64,000 nt of DNA, taken from Avedoeria sp964651245 (GTDB taxonomy: Bacteria; Chloroflexota; Anaerolineae; Epilineales; Epilineaceae). Below are positions 50,876 through 60,765 of the stretch, in pieces. Within the stretch, counting starts at the first letter, position 1. Each line of letters starts with the position of its first letter. Location of the stretch: assembly GCA_964651245.1 (NCBI GenBank), contig CAZYVI010000002.1:124001-188000 (forward strand), read 5' to 3'. Both the position numbers and the translations under genes were made by a program. The notes below the pieces were generated by a model. The model was not told where the DNA came from and ran no database searches. It was given only the letters and a program-made list of their open reading frames with translations.

Positions 50876-53800
50876 ATGGATCTCACCCTCGCCCTCCCCG
50901 GCTTCGCCTACGCCGACCTCCACGATGCCGCCCGGCTGCGTGACCTGTTCGAACACTGGCGCGCCGCGCTCGGCGCGGCCGACCCGGCGCTGGCGGCGCG
51001 CTACGACGCCTGGCGCGCCGACCCCGACGCGCTCGGGCCGGTCGAGACCTCGACGATCCTGACCGACGTCGCGCCGCACGTCTCGGCCTACGTGGCGGCC
51101 CTGTTCGGCCTCACCGGCGACCGCGACCGCTTGACGGCGGCAATCCAGGCCCACGACCCCGTGTTCCGCTTCAAGGTCGACGTCGTCCGCCGCCGGGCCG
51201 CCGGCCGCGGCAAGGCCGCCGCGGCGCCCGACCCGGCCGTCGCCCGCGCCGCCGACGCCGCGCTGGCCGCGCTGCGCGCCGACGCCCGGTGGCCGTTCGC
51301 CCCCGCGCCGGACGGCGTGCCCGCCGGCGACCTCGAGGGCGAGATCGCCCGCCTGGCCTGCCTGCTGCTCGACGCCGAGGCCCACGCCAAGGCCCACGGC
51401 GCCGACGCGCCGCTGCCGGAGCCGCTGGCGGCGGCGGTGTCGGCCATCGAGGCGGTCCTGGGCGGCGCTGGCGACGGCGCGGCGGCCGTGGACGGCGCGG
51501 TCGCGGCGGCCGGCCCGGCGGCGACGGTGGGGCGGGCGATGGCGCACCTGGTGGCGTGGTGCGCGGCGCGGCTGCACGACCCGGCCGCGCACCCCGAGAC
51601 GGCCGGCTGGGTCAGCTTCAAGACGCCCGAGCCCATCGACTACGACGCCCTGGTGCGCCTCGAGCGGCCGCGGCCCGACCTGCCCGAGCTCATCGACGGC
51701 CCGGCCGAGGCGCGGCGGCGGCGCGACGGCTTCGCCTTGACCGACGGCCGGATGGGCCGGCGACAGGTATTGTCGGAAGTCCACTACTGCATCTACTGTC
51801 ACGAGCGCGACAAGGACTCGTGCAGCAAGGGGCTGCGCGCCGCCGACGGCGCCTACAAGACGAACCCGCTCGGGATCGTCCTCGAGGGCTGCCCGCTCGA
51901 CGAGAAGATCGGCGAAGCCCACGCCCTGATGCGCGACGGCGACCCGCTGGGCGCGCTGGCGCTCGTGACGGTCGACAACCCGATGTGCCCCGGCACCGGC
52001 CACCGCATCTGCAACGACTGCATGAAGGGCTGCATCTACCAGACCCAGGACCCGGTGAACATCCCCGAGATCGAGACCGGCGTCCTGACCGAGGTGCTGA
52101 AGCTGCCGTGGGGCGTCGAGATCTACGGCCTGTTGACGCGCTGGAACCCGCTGAACGTCCGCCGCCCGTACCCACGGCCCTACCGCGGCCGCAACGTGCT
52201 CGTCGTCGGCCTCGGGCCGGCCGGCTACACGCTGGCCCACCACCTGCTCAACGAGGGCTTCGGCGTCGTCGGCGTCGACGGCCTCAAGATCGAGCCGCTC
52301 GACGCCGCCTTGGTCGGCGACCCCGCCCGCGGCATCGCGCCGGCGCCGATCCGCGACTGGTCGACGATCTACCGCGCGCTGGACGAGCGGATCCTCGAGG
52401 GCTTCGGCGGCGTCTCGGAGTACGGGATCACGGTGCGCTGGGACAAGAACTTCCTGACGCTGCTTCACCTGACGCTGGCGCGCCGGAGCACGCTGCGGAT
52501 CTACGACGGCGTCCGCTTCGGCGGCACGCTGTCGGCCGAGGACGCGTGGGCGTTCGGCTTCGACCACATCGCCGTCGCCGCCGGGGCCGGCAAGCCGACC
52601 GTCATCGAGATGGGCAACAACCTCTCGCGCGGCATCCGCAAGGCCAGCGACTTCCTGATGGCCCTCCAGCTCACCGGCGCCGCCAAGCGCGACGCGCTGG
52701 CCAACCTCCAGGTGCGGCTGCCCGGCGTCGTCATCGGCGGCGGCCTGACGGCGATCGACACCGCCACCGAGCTGCTGGCCTACTACCCCGTCCAGGTCGA
52801 GAAGGTCCTCGATCGCGTCGAGGCGATGGCCGCCGCCGGCGGCGAGCCGCGCCTCTGGAGCCGCATGGACGCCGAGGAGCGCGACATCCTCGAGGAGTTC
52901 CTGGCCCACGGCCGTGCCATCCGCGCCGAGCGCGCCCGCGCCGCGGCCGCCGGCGAGGCGCCCGACTTCGCGCCGCTGCTGCGCCAGTGGGGCGGGGTGA
53001 CGCTGGCGTACCGCAAGTCGCTCGCCGACGCGCCGGCCTACCGCCTCAACCACGAGGAGGTGGCCAAGGCGCTCGAGGAGGGCATCCAGATCGCCGAGTG
53101 CCTCGACCCCGAGGAGGCGCTGCTCGACGAGCACGGGGCCGTGGCCGGCGTGCGCTTCCGCGTCCAGGCCGAGACCGACGGCCGCTGGGGGGCGACGGAG
53201 CGGACGGTGACGCTGCCGGCGCGCAGCGTCATGGTCGCCGCCGGCACGGTGCCCAACATCGGCTACGCCAAGGAGCACCCGGGCAGCCTGGCGCTCGACC
53301 GCCGCGGCCGCTTCTTCCTGGGGCACCGCGCCGAGCGCGGCCCCGACGGCCGCTGGCGACCGGTGCCGGCCGAGGGCGAGCCCGACGCGTTCTTCACGTC
53401 GTACGCCCGTGACGGCCGGCTGATCTCGTTCTACGGCGACAACCACCCGACCTACGCCGGCAACGTCGTCAAGGCGATGGCCTCGGCCAAGGACGGCTTC
53501 CGCCGCGTCGCCGCGCTGTTCGCCGACGACGCCGACGCCGCGCCGGCCGACCAGCCGGCGCGCGACGCGGCCTTCCGCGCCTTCGCCGACCGCCTCACCG
53601 ACGCGCTCGAGGCCCGCGTCCACGCCGTCCACCGCCTCACCGAGACGATCGTCGAGCTTGTGGTCCGCGCCCCGCAAGCGGCGCGCGAGTTCCGGCCGGG
53701 CCAGTTCTACCGCCTGCAGAGCTACGAGTCGACGAGCCCGGTCGTGGCCGGCACGCGGCTGACGATGGAGGGCATCGCCCTGACGGGCGCCTGGGTCGAC

Positions 53801-54589
53801 CCCGACGCCGGGCTGCTGTCGCTCATCATCCTCGAGATGGGCGCCTCGAGCCGGCTCTGCGCGCACCTCGCGCCCGGCACCAAGGTCGTGGTCATGGGCC
53901 CGACCGGCACGCCGACCGAGATCCCGTCGGGCGAGAACGTGCTGCTGGCCGGCGGCGGCCTCGGCAACGCCGTCCTGTTCTCGATCGCCGAGGCGATGCG
54001 CAAGGCCGGCAACCGCGTCGTCTACTTCGCGGGCTACAAGCGCGGCGAGGACCTCTTCAAGCGCGAGGAGGTCGAGGAGGCCACCGACCAGGTGATCTGG
54101 TCGACGGACAGCGGCGCCGAGATCGTCCCGTCGCGGCCGCAGGACGTGCACTTCCGCGGCAACATCGTCCAGGCGATGCTGGCGTACGGCGAGGGCCGTC
54201 TGGTCGAGCCCGTCGTGCCGCTGCCGAGCGTCGACCGGATCATCGCCATCGGCTCCGACCGCATGATGCGCGCCGTCAAGGACGCCCGGCGCGGCGTCCT
54301 GGCGCCCCACCTCGTCAAGGATCCGCTGGCCATCGGCAGCATCAACTCGCCGATGCAGTGCATGATGAAGGAAGTCTGCGCCCAGTGCCTTCAGAAGCAC
54401 GTCGACCCCGTCACCGGCGCCGAGTCGGTGGTCTTCAGCTGCGTCAACCAGGACCAGCGCCTCGACGACGTCGACTTCGACCACCTGGCCACCCGCCTGC
54501 GGGCGAACTCGGTGCAGGAGAAGGTGGCGAATCTGTGGTTGGACTACCTGATGGCGGTGGGGGAGGAGGCGGCGACGGCCGTGCGCTAG
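50876..54589 (+). CDS. Single-chain NfnB-NfnA-like (GltD-PyrK type) flavo-iron-sulfur oxidoreductase
   Basis: 1237 residues from ATG 50876 (ATG 50855 adds 7). Residues 1-290 are helical and unassigned. A GltD/NfnB-like part follows: cysteine clusters CIYCHERDKDSC (from 305), GCPLDEK and NPMCPGTGHRICNDCMKGC for [4Fe-4S] centres, FAD motif VLVVGLGPAGYTLAHHLL (about 443-460) and a second nucleotide site VVIGGGLTAIDTATELL. From about 905 a PyrK/NfnA-like ferredoxin-reductase domain follows: FRPGQFYRLQSYES, LLAGGGLGNAVLFSIAEAM and a [2Fe-2S] set Cys1162, Cys1168, Cys1171, Cys1189. The combination equals the two subunits of Nfn transhydrogenase in one chain. Electron bifurcation is possible but unproven. 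It is convergent with the MFS gene, 7 bases apart. Confidence 0.82.
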   Translation: MDLTLALPGFAYADLHDAARLRDLFEHWRAALGAADPALAARYDAWRADPDALGPVETSTILTDVAPHVSAYVAALFGLTGDRDRLTAAIQAHDPVFRFKVDVVRRRAAGRGKAAAAPDPAVARAADAALAALRADARWPFAPAPDGVPAGDLEGEIARLACLLLDAEAHAKAHGADAPLPEPLAAAVSAIEAVLGGAGDGAAAVDGAVAAAGPAATVGRAMAHLVAWCAARLHDPAAHPETAGWVSFKTPEPIDYDALVRLERPRPDLPELIDGPAEARRRRDGFALTDGRMGRRQVLSEVHYCIYCHERDKDSCSKGLRAADGAYKTNPLGIVLEGCPLDEKIGEAHALMRDGDPLGALALVTVDNPMCPGTGHRICNDCMKGCIYQTQDPVNIPEIETGVLTEVLKLPWGVEIYGLLTRWNPLNVRRPYPRPYRGRNVLVVGLGPAGYTLAHHLLNEGFGVVGVDGLKIEPLDAALVGDPARGIAPAPIRDWSTIYRALDERILEGFGGVSEYGITVRWDKNFLTLLHLTLARRSTLRIYDGVRFGGTLSAEDAWAFGFDHIAVAAGAGKPTVIEMGNNLSRGIRKASDFLMALQLTGAAKRDALANLQVRLPGVVIGGGLTAIDTATELLAYYPVQVEKVLDRVEAMAAAGGEPRLWSRMDAEERDILEEFLAHGRAIRAERARAAAAGEAPDFAPLLRQWGGVTLAYRKSLADAPAYRLNHEEVAKALEEGIQIAECLDPEEALLDEHGAVAGVRFRVQAETDGRWGATERTVTLPARSVMVAAGTVPNIGYAKEHPGSLALDRRGRFFLGHRAERGPDGRWRPVPAEGEPDAFFTSYARDGRLISFYGDNHPTYAGNVVKAMASAKDGFRRVAALFADDADAAPADQPARDAAFRAFADRLTDALEARVHAVHRLTETIVELVVRAPQAAREFRPGQFYRLQSYESTSPVVAGTRLTMEGIALTGAWVDPDAGLLSLIILEMGASSRLCAHLAPGTKVVVMGPTGTPTEIPSGENVLLAGGGLGNAVLFSIAEAMRKAGNRVVYFAGYKRGEDLFKREEVEEATDQVIWSTDSGAEIVPSRPQDVHFRGNIVQAMLAYGEGRLVEPVVPLPSVDRIIAIGSDRMMRAVKDARRGVLAPHLVKDPLAIGSINSPMQCMMKEVCAQCLQKHVDPVTGAESVVFSCVNQDQRLDDVDFDHLATRLRANSVQEKVANLWLDYLMAVGEEAATAVR

Positions 54590-54596
54590 CCCCCCC

Positions 54597-56237
54597 TCAC
54601 GCCCGCCACACCGCCGGCACCGCCAGCGCCGCCGCCGCCAGCGCCGCGGCCAGCAGGCCGCCGGCCAGGAACGTCGGGGCGGCGCCGAAGGCGTCGGTGG
54701 TCCAGCCGGCGATGGCGAAGGCGATCGGGGTGGTGATGAAGCCGGCCAGCTGGTCGAGGCTGGCGACGCGGCCGAGCTTGTCGCCGGGGATGTGGTCCTG
54801 AAGGAGGCCGACCCAGGCCAGCCCGGTCAGCTCGAGGCTGAAGCCGTTCACCAGCGCCGCCGCGGCCAGGACGTAGAGGGGCACCGGCAGGCCGTAGATC
54901 GCCAGCATCACCGCCGCCAGCCCGATCCCGCCATACATGATCCGGCCGCGGTGCGGCAGCTTGTCGTGGCGGCCGCCCCAGAGGCTGCCGAGCAGGAAGC
55001 CGACCGGGAACACCGCCAGCAGGAAGCCCAGGACGCGCGGGTCGGCGTCGAACCGCTCCTCGATGAGGAACGGCATGGCCACCAGGAACGGCCCGACGAG
55101 GCAGGCCGCCGCCAGGGCGTTGACGGCGATGCCGGTGCGGACGATCGGCGACGCGGCGACGACGGCGAAGCCCGCGCGGATGTCGGCCAGCCAGCCGGCC
55201 GGCGCGGCGGGCGCCGCATCGGTTGCGCCGGCGACCTCGATGCCCGCGCGCACCGCGTCGACGGGCGCCGATCCGACGTCGGGCGCACCGGGGCCGGCCG
55301 GCGCGACATCGGCCGCCGCCGCGCCCCGCGCCCGCTGCCCGCCGCGCCGCAGGCCCAGCAGCGGCCCGAGCAGCGCCGCCGCCACGACGAACGAGAGCCC
55401 GTTGAGCAGCAGTCCCAGCTGCGTCCCGCCGGCGGCCACGATCAGCCCGCCGATCGCCGGCCCGACGACACGGCCGAGCTGGAAGCTCATGCTGGTCAGG
55501 GCGTTGGCGCTCGGCAGGTCGGCCTCGTCGACGAGCTCGGGCACCAACGCGAAGTAGGCCGGGTTGAAGAAGGCGTTGCCGACGCCGAACAGGATGCCCA
55601 GGGCGTAGACCGGCCAGAGCGTCAGGTGGCCGGCGTAGGCCCAGGCCGCCACCCCGAGCACCGCCACGGCGCGCACCAGGTCGCTGATGAACATCACCGG
55701 CACCCGCGGTACGCGGTCGACCACCGCGCCGCCGACGAGGGTGAAGATGGCGACCGGGAGGAAGGTGACGATGAGCACCGAGCCCATCACGGCGCCGGAG
55801 CCGGTGATCTCGAGGATCCACCACGCCAGGACGATCTCGTAGACGAAGTCGCCGATGCGCGAGATCGTCTGGCCGACCCACAGCAGCGCGAAGCGGCCGT
55901 TGCCCAGCGCCCGCATCGACCGCCAGACGCTGCCGGCGCCGCCCGCCGTCGACGGCGCGCCGTTGACGCCCGCTTCACCCACCACCGCGCCGGGCTCGCC
56001 GGCCGCCGCGTCGACGACCTCCGCCCGCAGGTCGCCCCCCAGCGCGCCGTCCGCGCCGGCCCAGGCGGCGCCGTCGGCGTCGACGAGCGTGGCGCCGGCC
56101 CGCGGGCGGCGCCGTCGAAGGCCGGCCCGCGCGATCGCCGCCGCGAGCGCCGCCCCGACGGCGACGAGGGCGATCGGCAGGACGTCGTAGAGGTCGAACG
56201 CGGCCTCGAAGGCGACTCCGGCGTCGGCGCCGTCCAT
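54597..56237 (-). CDS. MFS transporter (MFS_3/EntS-like exporter) with extra N-terminal helix
   Basis: 546 residues. An additional helix (LPIALVAVGAALAAAIA, about 20-36) and a long Gly/Ala/Asp linker precede the 12-helix MFS core that starts near residue 108 (SMRALGNGRFALLWVGQTISRIGDFVYEI). The motif-A-like loop is GGAVVDRVPRVP, and LPSANALTSMSFQLGRVVGPAIGGLI is typical of the MFS_3 (EntS, macrolide-efflux-like) group. A cytosolic loop of about 70 residues divides the halves. The substrate is unknown. Core members are usually about 420 residues, so the first 100 are an addition. Confidence 0.88.
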   Translation of the reverse strand: MDGADAGVAFEAAFDLYDVLPIALVAVGAALAAAIARAGLRRRRPRAGATLVDADGAAWAGADGALGGDLRAEVVDAAAGEPGAVVGEAGVNGAPSTAGGAGSVWRSMRALGNGRFALLWVGQTISRIGDFVYEIVLAWWILEITGSGAVMGSVLIVTFLPVAIFTLVGGAVVDRVPRVPVMFISDLVRAVAVLGVAAWAYAGHLTLWPVYALGILFGVGNAFFNPAYFALVPELVDEADLPSANALTSMSFQLGRVVGPAIGGLIVAAGGTQLGLLLNGLSFVVAAALLGPLLGLRRGGQRARGAAAADVAPAGPGAPDVGSAPVDAVRAGIEVAGATDAAPAAPAGWLADIRAGFAVVAASPIVRTGIAVNALAAACLVGPFLVAMPFLIEERFDADPRVLGFLLAVFPVGFLLGSLWGGRHDKLPHRGRIMYGGIGLAAVMLAIYGLPVPLYVLAAAALVNGFSLELTGLAWVGLLQDHIPGDKLGRVASLDQLAGFITTPIAFAIAGWTTDAFGAAPTFLAGGLLAAALAAAALAVPAVWRA

Positions 56238-56385
56238 GGGGCATCCCCTCGTGGGCTCGGATCGTCGGCGGGCCGGTGGGGGGCGAAAGTGTGGCCTAGG
56301 CGCGCGGGGGCGTCAACGGGTCGAACCGCGTCGCGCGCCGGGCGATGGCTTCGGGCTTCGCGCCGGGTCGAGCGCGACCGGTCGG

Positions 56386-56973
56386 CTAGGCGCGGGGGAT
56401 CCCACCGCCCGCGACCCGCGCTTCGAGGTCCGCGATGACGTCCGCCGCCACCAGGCGCCGCCGCGGCGCCGCGACGGCGGCGACGTCGAGGTTGTGGGCG
56501 TCGATGAGGCGGTTGACGGCGGCGATCCGCCCGTGCAGCTCGGCGGTCAGGCGCGGCTGGACCGCACGGCGCGCCTCGGCGCGGGGACCGCCCAGACCGG
56601 GTGGCGGCGGGCCGGAGAAGGCCGTCACGAACGCGTCGACGCGCTCGTGGATGGCCGCGATCTCGGCGTCGATCGCCCGCAGGCGCTCGACCCACGCCGG
56701 CTGGAAGCCCTGGCCCTTGAGCATGTGATCGGCCAGCCACATCTCGTCGTCGGCCTCGGTCTCCCAGACCAGCGGCTTGCCCCGGCCCGGCAGGTTGTCG
56801 AACGCCCCGCGCGCCGCGGCGTCCTCGATGGCGCGGTCGATGATCGACTGCCAGGCGCGCTGGCGGTCGACGGCGGTCGGGCGGGCGCGGTCGGCCGGGC
56901 GGGCGCGGTCGGCGTCGTCGTCCGCGGCGTCGCGATCGTCCGCGTGGTCGGCGGCGTCGGGTGTCTCGTCCAT
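56386..56973 (-). CDS. DUF1992 (DnaJC28-like conserved domain) protein
   Basis: 195 residues. After an Asp/Ala-rich start, the DUF1992 signature is clear: WQSIIDRAIEDAAARGAFDNLPGRGKPL, and MWLADHMLKGQGFQPAWVE. A C-terminal helical stretch (RLTAELHGRIAAVNRLIDAHN) and a short tail follow. The function is unknown; the domain also occurs in the eukaryotic DnaJC28 protein. It is divergent from the tag gene. Confidence 0.9.
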   Translation of the reverse strand: MDETPDAADHADDRDAADDDADRARPADRARPTAVDRQRAWQSIIDRAIEDAAARGAFDNLPGRGKPLVWETEADDEMWLADHMLKGQGFQPAWVERLRAIDAEIAAIHERVDAFVTAFSGPPPPGLGGPRAEARRAVQPRLTAELHGRIAAVNRLIDAHNLDVAAVAAPRRRLVAADVIADLEARVAGGGIPRA

Positions 56974-57019
56974 GGCATCATGAAAGCCCGTCCGGGCGAT
57001 CGGTGCAAGGAGCGAAGCG

Positions 57020-57604
57020 ATGACCGCCGTCCCCGCCAGCCGCTGCGCCTGGTGCGGCGCCGACGCCGACTACGTCCGCTACCACGACACCGAGTGGGGC
57101 GTCCCGGTCCACGACGACCGGACCCACTTCGCGTTCCTCATCCTCGAGGGCGCCCAGGCCGGCTTGAGCTGGCTGACGATCCTGCGCCGCCGCGAGGGCT
57201 ACCGCCGCGCCTTCGCCGACTGGGATCCCGCCGCCGTCGCCCGCTTCGGCGACGCCGACGCGGCGCGGCTGCTGGCCGATCCCGGCATCATCCGCAACCG
57301 GGCCAAGGTGGCCGCCGCGATCCGCAACGCCCGCGCCTTCCTCGACGTCCAGGCCGCCTTCGGCAGCTTCGACGCCTACGTCTGGCGCTTCGTCGACGGC
57401 CGGCCGGTCCAGAACGCCTGGCGGACCATGGCCGAGCTGCCGGCCGAGACCGACACGTCGCGCGCGCTGTCCAAGGACCTCAAGGCCCGCGGCTTCGGCT
57501 TTGTCGGCCCGACGATCGTCTACGCCCACATGCAGGCGGTCGGGATGGTCAACGACCACACCGTCGACTGCTTCCGCTACGCCGAGGTCGGGGCGATGGC
57601 GTGA
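57020..57604 (+). CDS. tag: DNA-3-methyladenine glycosylase I
   Basis: 194 residues, normal length. CAWCGADADYVRYHDTEWGVP holds the N-terminal zinc Cys and the substrate Glu, followed by FAFLILEGAQAGLSWLTILRRREGYRRAF, IIRNRAKVAAAIRNARAF and a C-terminal VGMVNDHTVDCFRY with the remaining zinc ligands. It excises 3-methyladenine in base-excision repair. The stop overlaps the GTG of the hydrolase gene (GTGA). Confidence 0.96.
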   Translation: MTAVPASRCAWCGADADYVRYHDTEWGVPVHDDRTHFAFLILEGAQAGLSWLTILRRREGYRRAFADWDPAAVARFGDADAARLLADPGIIRNRAKVAAAIRNARAFLDVQAAFGSFDAYVWRFVDGRPVQNAWRTMAELPAETDTSRALSKDLKARGFGFVGPTIVYAHMQAVGMVNDHTVDCFRYAEVGAMA

Positions 57605-58758
57605 GCGCCGGCCGCGCCCGGCGCCGCGCCCGGCGGTGGGCGGCGGCGGTCGGCGCCGTCGTGGCCTTGGTCGTGGTCTGGGCGACGCTCGTGCCGTCGG
57701 GGCGCGTCGCGCTGCGGACGGCCTTCTTCCTGCCCGACCTCATGCCGCCGGTGACGGTGCGCCCGCTCACCTGGGTCACCCCCGCGCCGCGGCGCAGCGA
57801 GGTGCGCATCGCCGACGCGGGGGCCGGCTGGGCGGCCGACCTCTACGTCCCGCCGGGCGGCGGGCCGATGCCGGCCGTCATCGTCTCGCTGGGCATCAAC
57901 CAGGCCGCCCGCGACGACCCGCGCGTCCGCAAGCTCGGCGACGGGCTGGCGCGGCTCGGGTTCGTCGTCCTCATCCCGGCCAACGACGACCTCCGCGCCG
58001 AGCGGCTGACGCCCGACGCGGTGGCGATGCTCGTCGCGGCGTTCCAACACCTCGCCGCCCGGCCCGGCGTCGACCCCGCGCGCATCGGCTACTTCGGCGT
58101 CTGCATCGGCGCCTCGCTGGCGCTGCTGGCCGCCGAGGACGAGGCGATCGCCGCCGACGTGGCCTGGGTGGCCTGGTTCGGCGGCTACCACCGCCTCGAC
58201 ACGCTCGTCGCCGCCGTCGTCAGCCGCAGCCAGCCGCAGCCGGAGGGCGCCTGCCGGCGCGACGCCGCCTGCCCGCCGCCGGGCACGATCGTGCCCTGGG
58301 CCGTCGACCCGATGAGCGAGCGCGTCGTCCGCGCCGCGCTCGCCGCGCTCGTCGCGCCGGCGGCAGGCGGTCCGGGCGGCGCCGACGACGGCGCGGCCGC
58401 CGCCCGAGCGCGGCTCGAGCGCGGCGCGACCCACGACGAGGCGCTGCGGGCCCTCGCGTCGCTGCCGCCCGCGGCCCGAGCGCAGCTGGCGGCCCTCTCG
58501 CCGGCCACCCGCCTCGCCGCGCTGCGCGCCCCGCTCTACACGATGAGCGACGTCGGCGACCCGCTCGTCCCGTCGTCCGAGACCGATGCCCTCAACCGCG
58601 ACGCCGCCGCGCTCGGCCGGCTGGCGCGCGCCCGCACGTTCGACGTCTTCAGCCACGTCAACCTCGACCCGTTCGCCGACCCGGCGCGCACCCTGCCCGA
58701 GGTCTGGCGCCTCTACCGCCACGTCCACGCCATCGTCGCCCAGGCCCTGCTCGACTGA
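57601..58758 (+). CDS. Membrane-anchored alpha/beta hydrolase with a Cys nucleophile elbow
   Basis: 385 residues from GTG 57601, overlapping the tag stop by 4 bases. An N-terminal helix (WAAAVGAVVALVVVWATLV) anchors it with the domain outside. The elbow reads YFGVCIGASLALLAA, so the nucleophile of GxSxG is Cys, as in dienelactone hydrolases. Other elements are AVIVSLGINQAARD, RLGFVVLIPANDD, an acid candidate in YTMSDVGDPLVPSSE and the His in VFSHVNLDP. A large helical insert (about 240-310) lies between strands. The substrate is unknown. Confidence 0.75.
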   Translation: MSAGRARRRARRWAAAVGAVVALVVVWATLVPSGRVALRTAFFLPDLMPPVTVRPLTWVTPAPRRSEVRIADAGAGWAADLYVPPGGGPMPAVIVSLGINQAARDDPRVRKLGDGLARLGFVVLIPANDDLRAERLTPDAVAMLVAAFQHLAARPGVDPARIGYFGVCIGASLALLAAEDEAIAADVAWVAWFGGYHRLDTLVAAVVSRSQPQPEGACRRDAACPPPGTIVPWAVDPMSERVVRAALAALVAPAAGGPGGADDGAAAARARLERGATHDEALRALASLPPAARAQLAALSPATRLAALRAPLYTMSDVGDPLVPSSETDALNRDAAALGRLARARTFDVFSHVNLDPFADPARTLPEVWRLYRHVHAIVAQALLD

Positions 58759-58794
58759 GGCGACCACCCCCCGGCACACGCTCAGGAGGCGACG

Positions 58795-59490
58795 ATGCGC
58801 ACGCGCACCCGGTCCGCCGCGCCCAAGGCCACGGCCGAGCCGGCCGCGTCGCCCCGCGCCGCCGCCGCCTCGGATCGTCACCCGCCGCTCGTCCGCGACC
58901 CCGAGCTGCTCAACGTCCGGCGCCCGTTCACGGTCGACGCCTACCACCGCATGGCGGAGGTGGGCGTCATCGGCCCCGACGAGCGCACCGAGCTGCTGGA
59001 TGGGGAGGTGGTGGACAAGATGACGATCAGCAGTCGACATGCGGGGTGCGTCAATCGACTGACCAGCCTGCTGGGGCGCCTCGTGCGCGGCCGGGCGGTC
59101 GTGGCGGTGCAGAATCCGATCCGGCTTGACGACCACTCGGAGCCTGAGCCCGACGTGGCCGTGCTGCGTCCCCGCGATGACTTCTACGGCGACGCGCACG
59201 CCACCCCGGCCGACGTCCTGTGGCTCGTCGAGGTCGCCGACACGACACTGCGGCTCGACCGAACCGTCAAGCTCCCGCTCTGCGCCGCCGCCGGCATCGC
59301 TGAGGTCTGGCTGGTCGATATCGTGGCCGAGACCCTCGAGGTCCACCGCGAGCCCGACGCGGCCGACTTCCGGTCGATGCGCCGCCACGGCCGCGGCAAG
59401 GCCGTGGCGCCGGCGGCGTTCGCCGACGTCGTCGTCGACGTCGCGGCGGTGCTGGGGCCGGCGGACGGCGCGCCGCCGGCGCATCCGTGA
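58795..59490 (+). CDS. Uma2-family (DUF820) PD-(D/E)XK endonuclease-like protein
   Basis: 231 residues with AGGAGG before the ATG. After an Ala/Pro-rich start of about 40 residues the Uma2 core appears: FTVDAYHRMAEVGVIGPDERTELLDGEVV, HAGCVNRLTSLLGRLV, the metal site EPEPDVAVLRP and LWLVEVADTTLRLDRTVKLPLCA, then AGIAEVWLVDI. The Asp, Glu-x-Val and Lys residues fit a PD-(D/E)XK site. The family is highly expanded in Chloroflexota and Cyanobacteria; its role is unresolved. Confidence 0.92.
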   Translation: MRTRTRSAAPKATAEPAASPRAAAASDRHPPLVRDPELLNVRRPFTVDAYHRMAEVGVIGPDERTELLDGEVVDKMTISSRHAGCVNRLTSLLGRLVRGRAVVAVQNPIRLDDHSEPEPDVAVLRPRDDFYGDAHATPADVLWLVEVADTTLRLDRTVKLPLCAAAGIAEVWLVDIVAETLEVHREPDAADFRSMRRHGRGKAVAPAAFADVVVDVAAVLGPADGAPPAHP

Positions 59491-59513
59491 CCCCCTGGCG
59501 GTCGCCCGATCCC

Positions 59514-59543
59514 TTGGTGGCGCTCTGCCGGCCGTGATACAAT
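59514..59543 (+). promoter_or_regulatory. Candidate promoter of mtnA (TTGGTG, 18 bp, TACAAT)
   Basis: -35 at 59514-59519 and -10 at 59538-59543, about 119 bases before the GTG at 59662. Confidence 0.5.
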
Positions 59544-59661
59544 CGCCCGCCGCTCGCCCGCTGGCCGGCGGTGCGCGCGTCGCGCGACGCTGTCGCCGCG
59601 CGCGCTGCGGCCTATCGGGGACCTGCCGCGAGGGATCGACACCATCGACCGCACCCGCACC

Positions 59662-60761
<1,100 letters not shown>

Positions 60762-60765
<4 letters not shown>

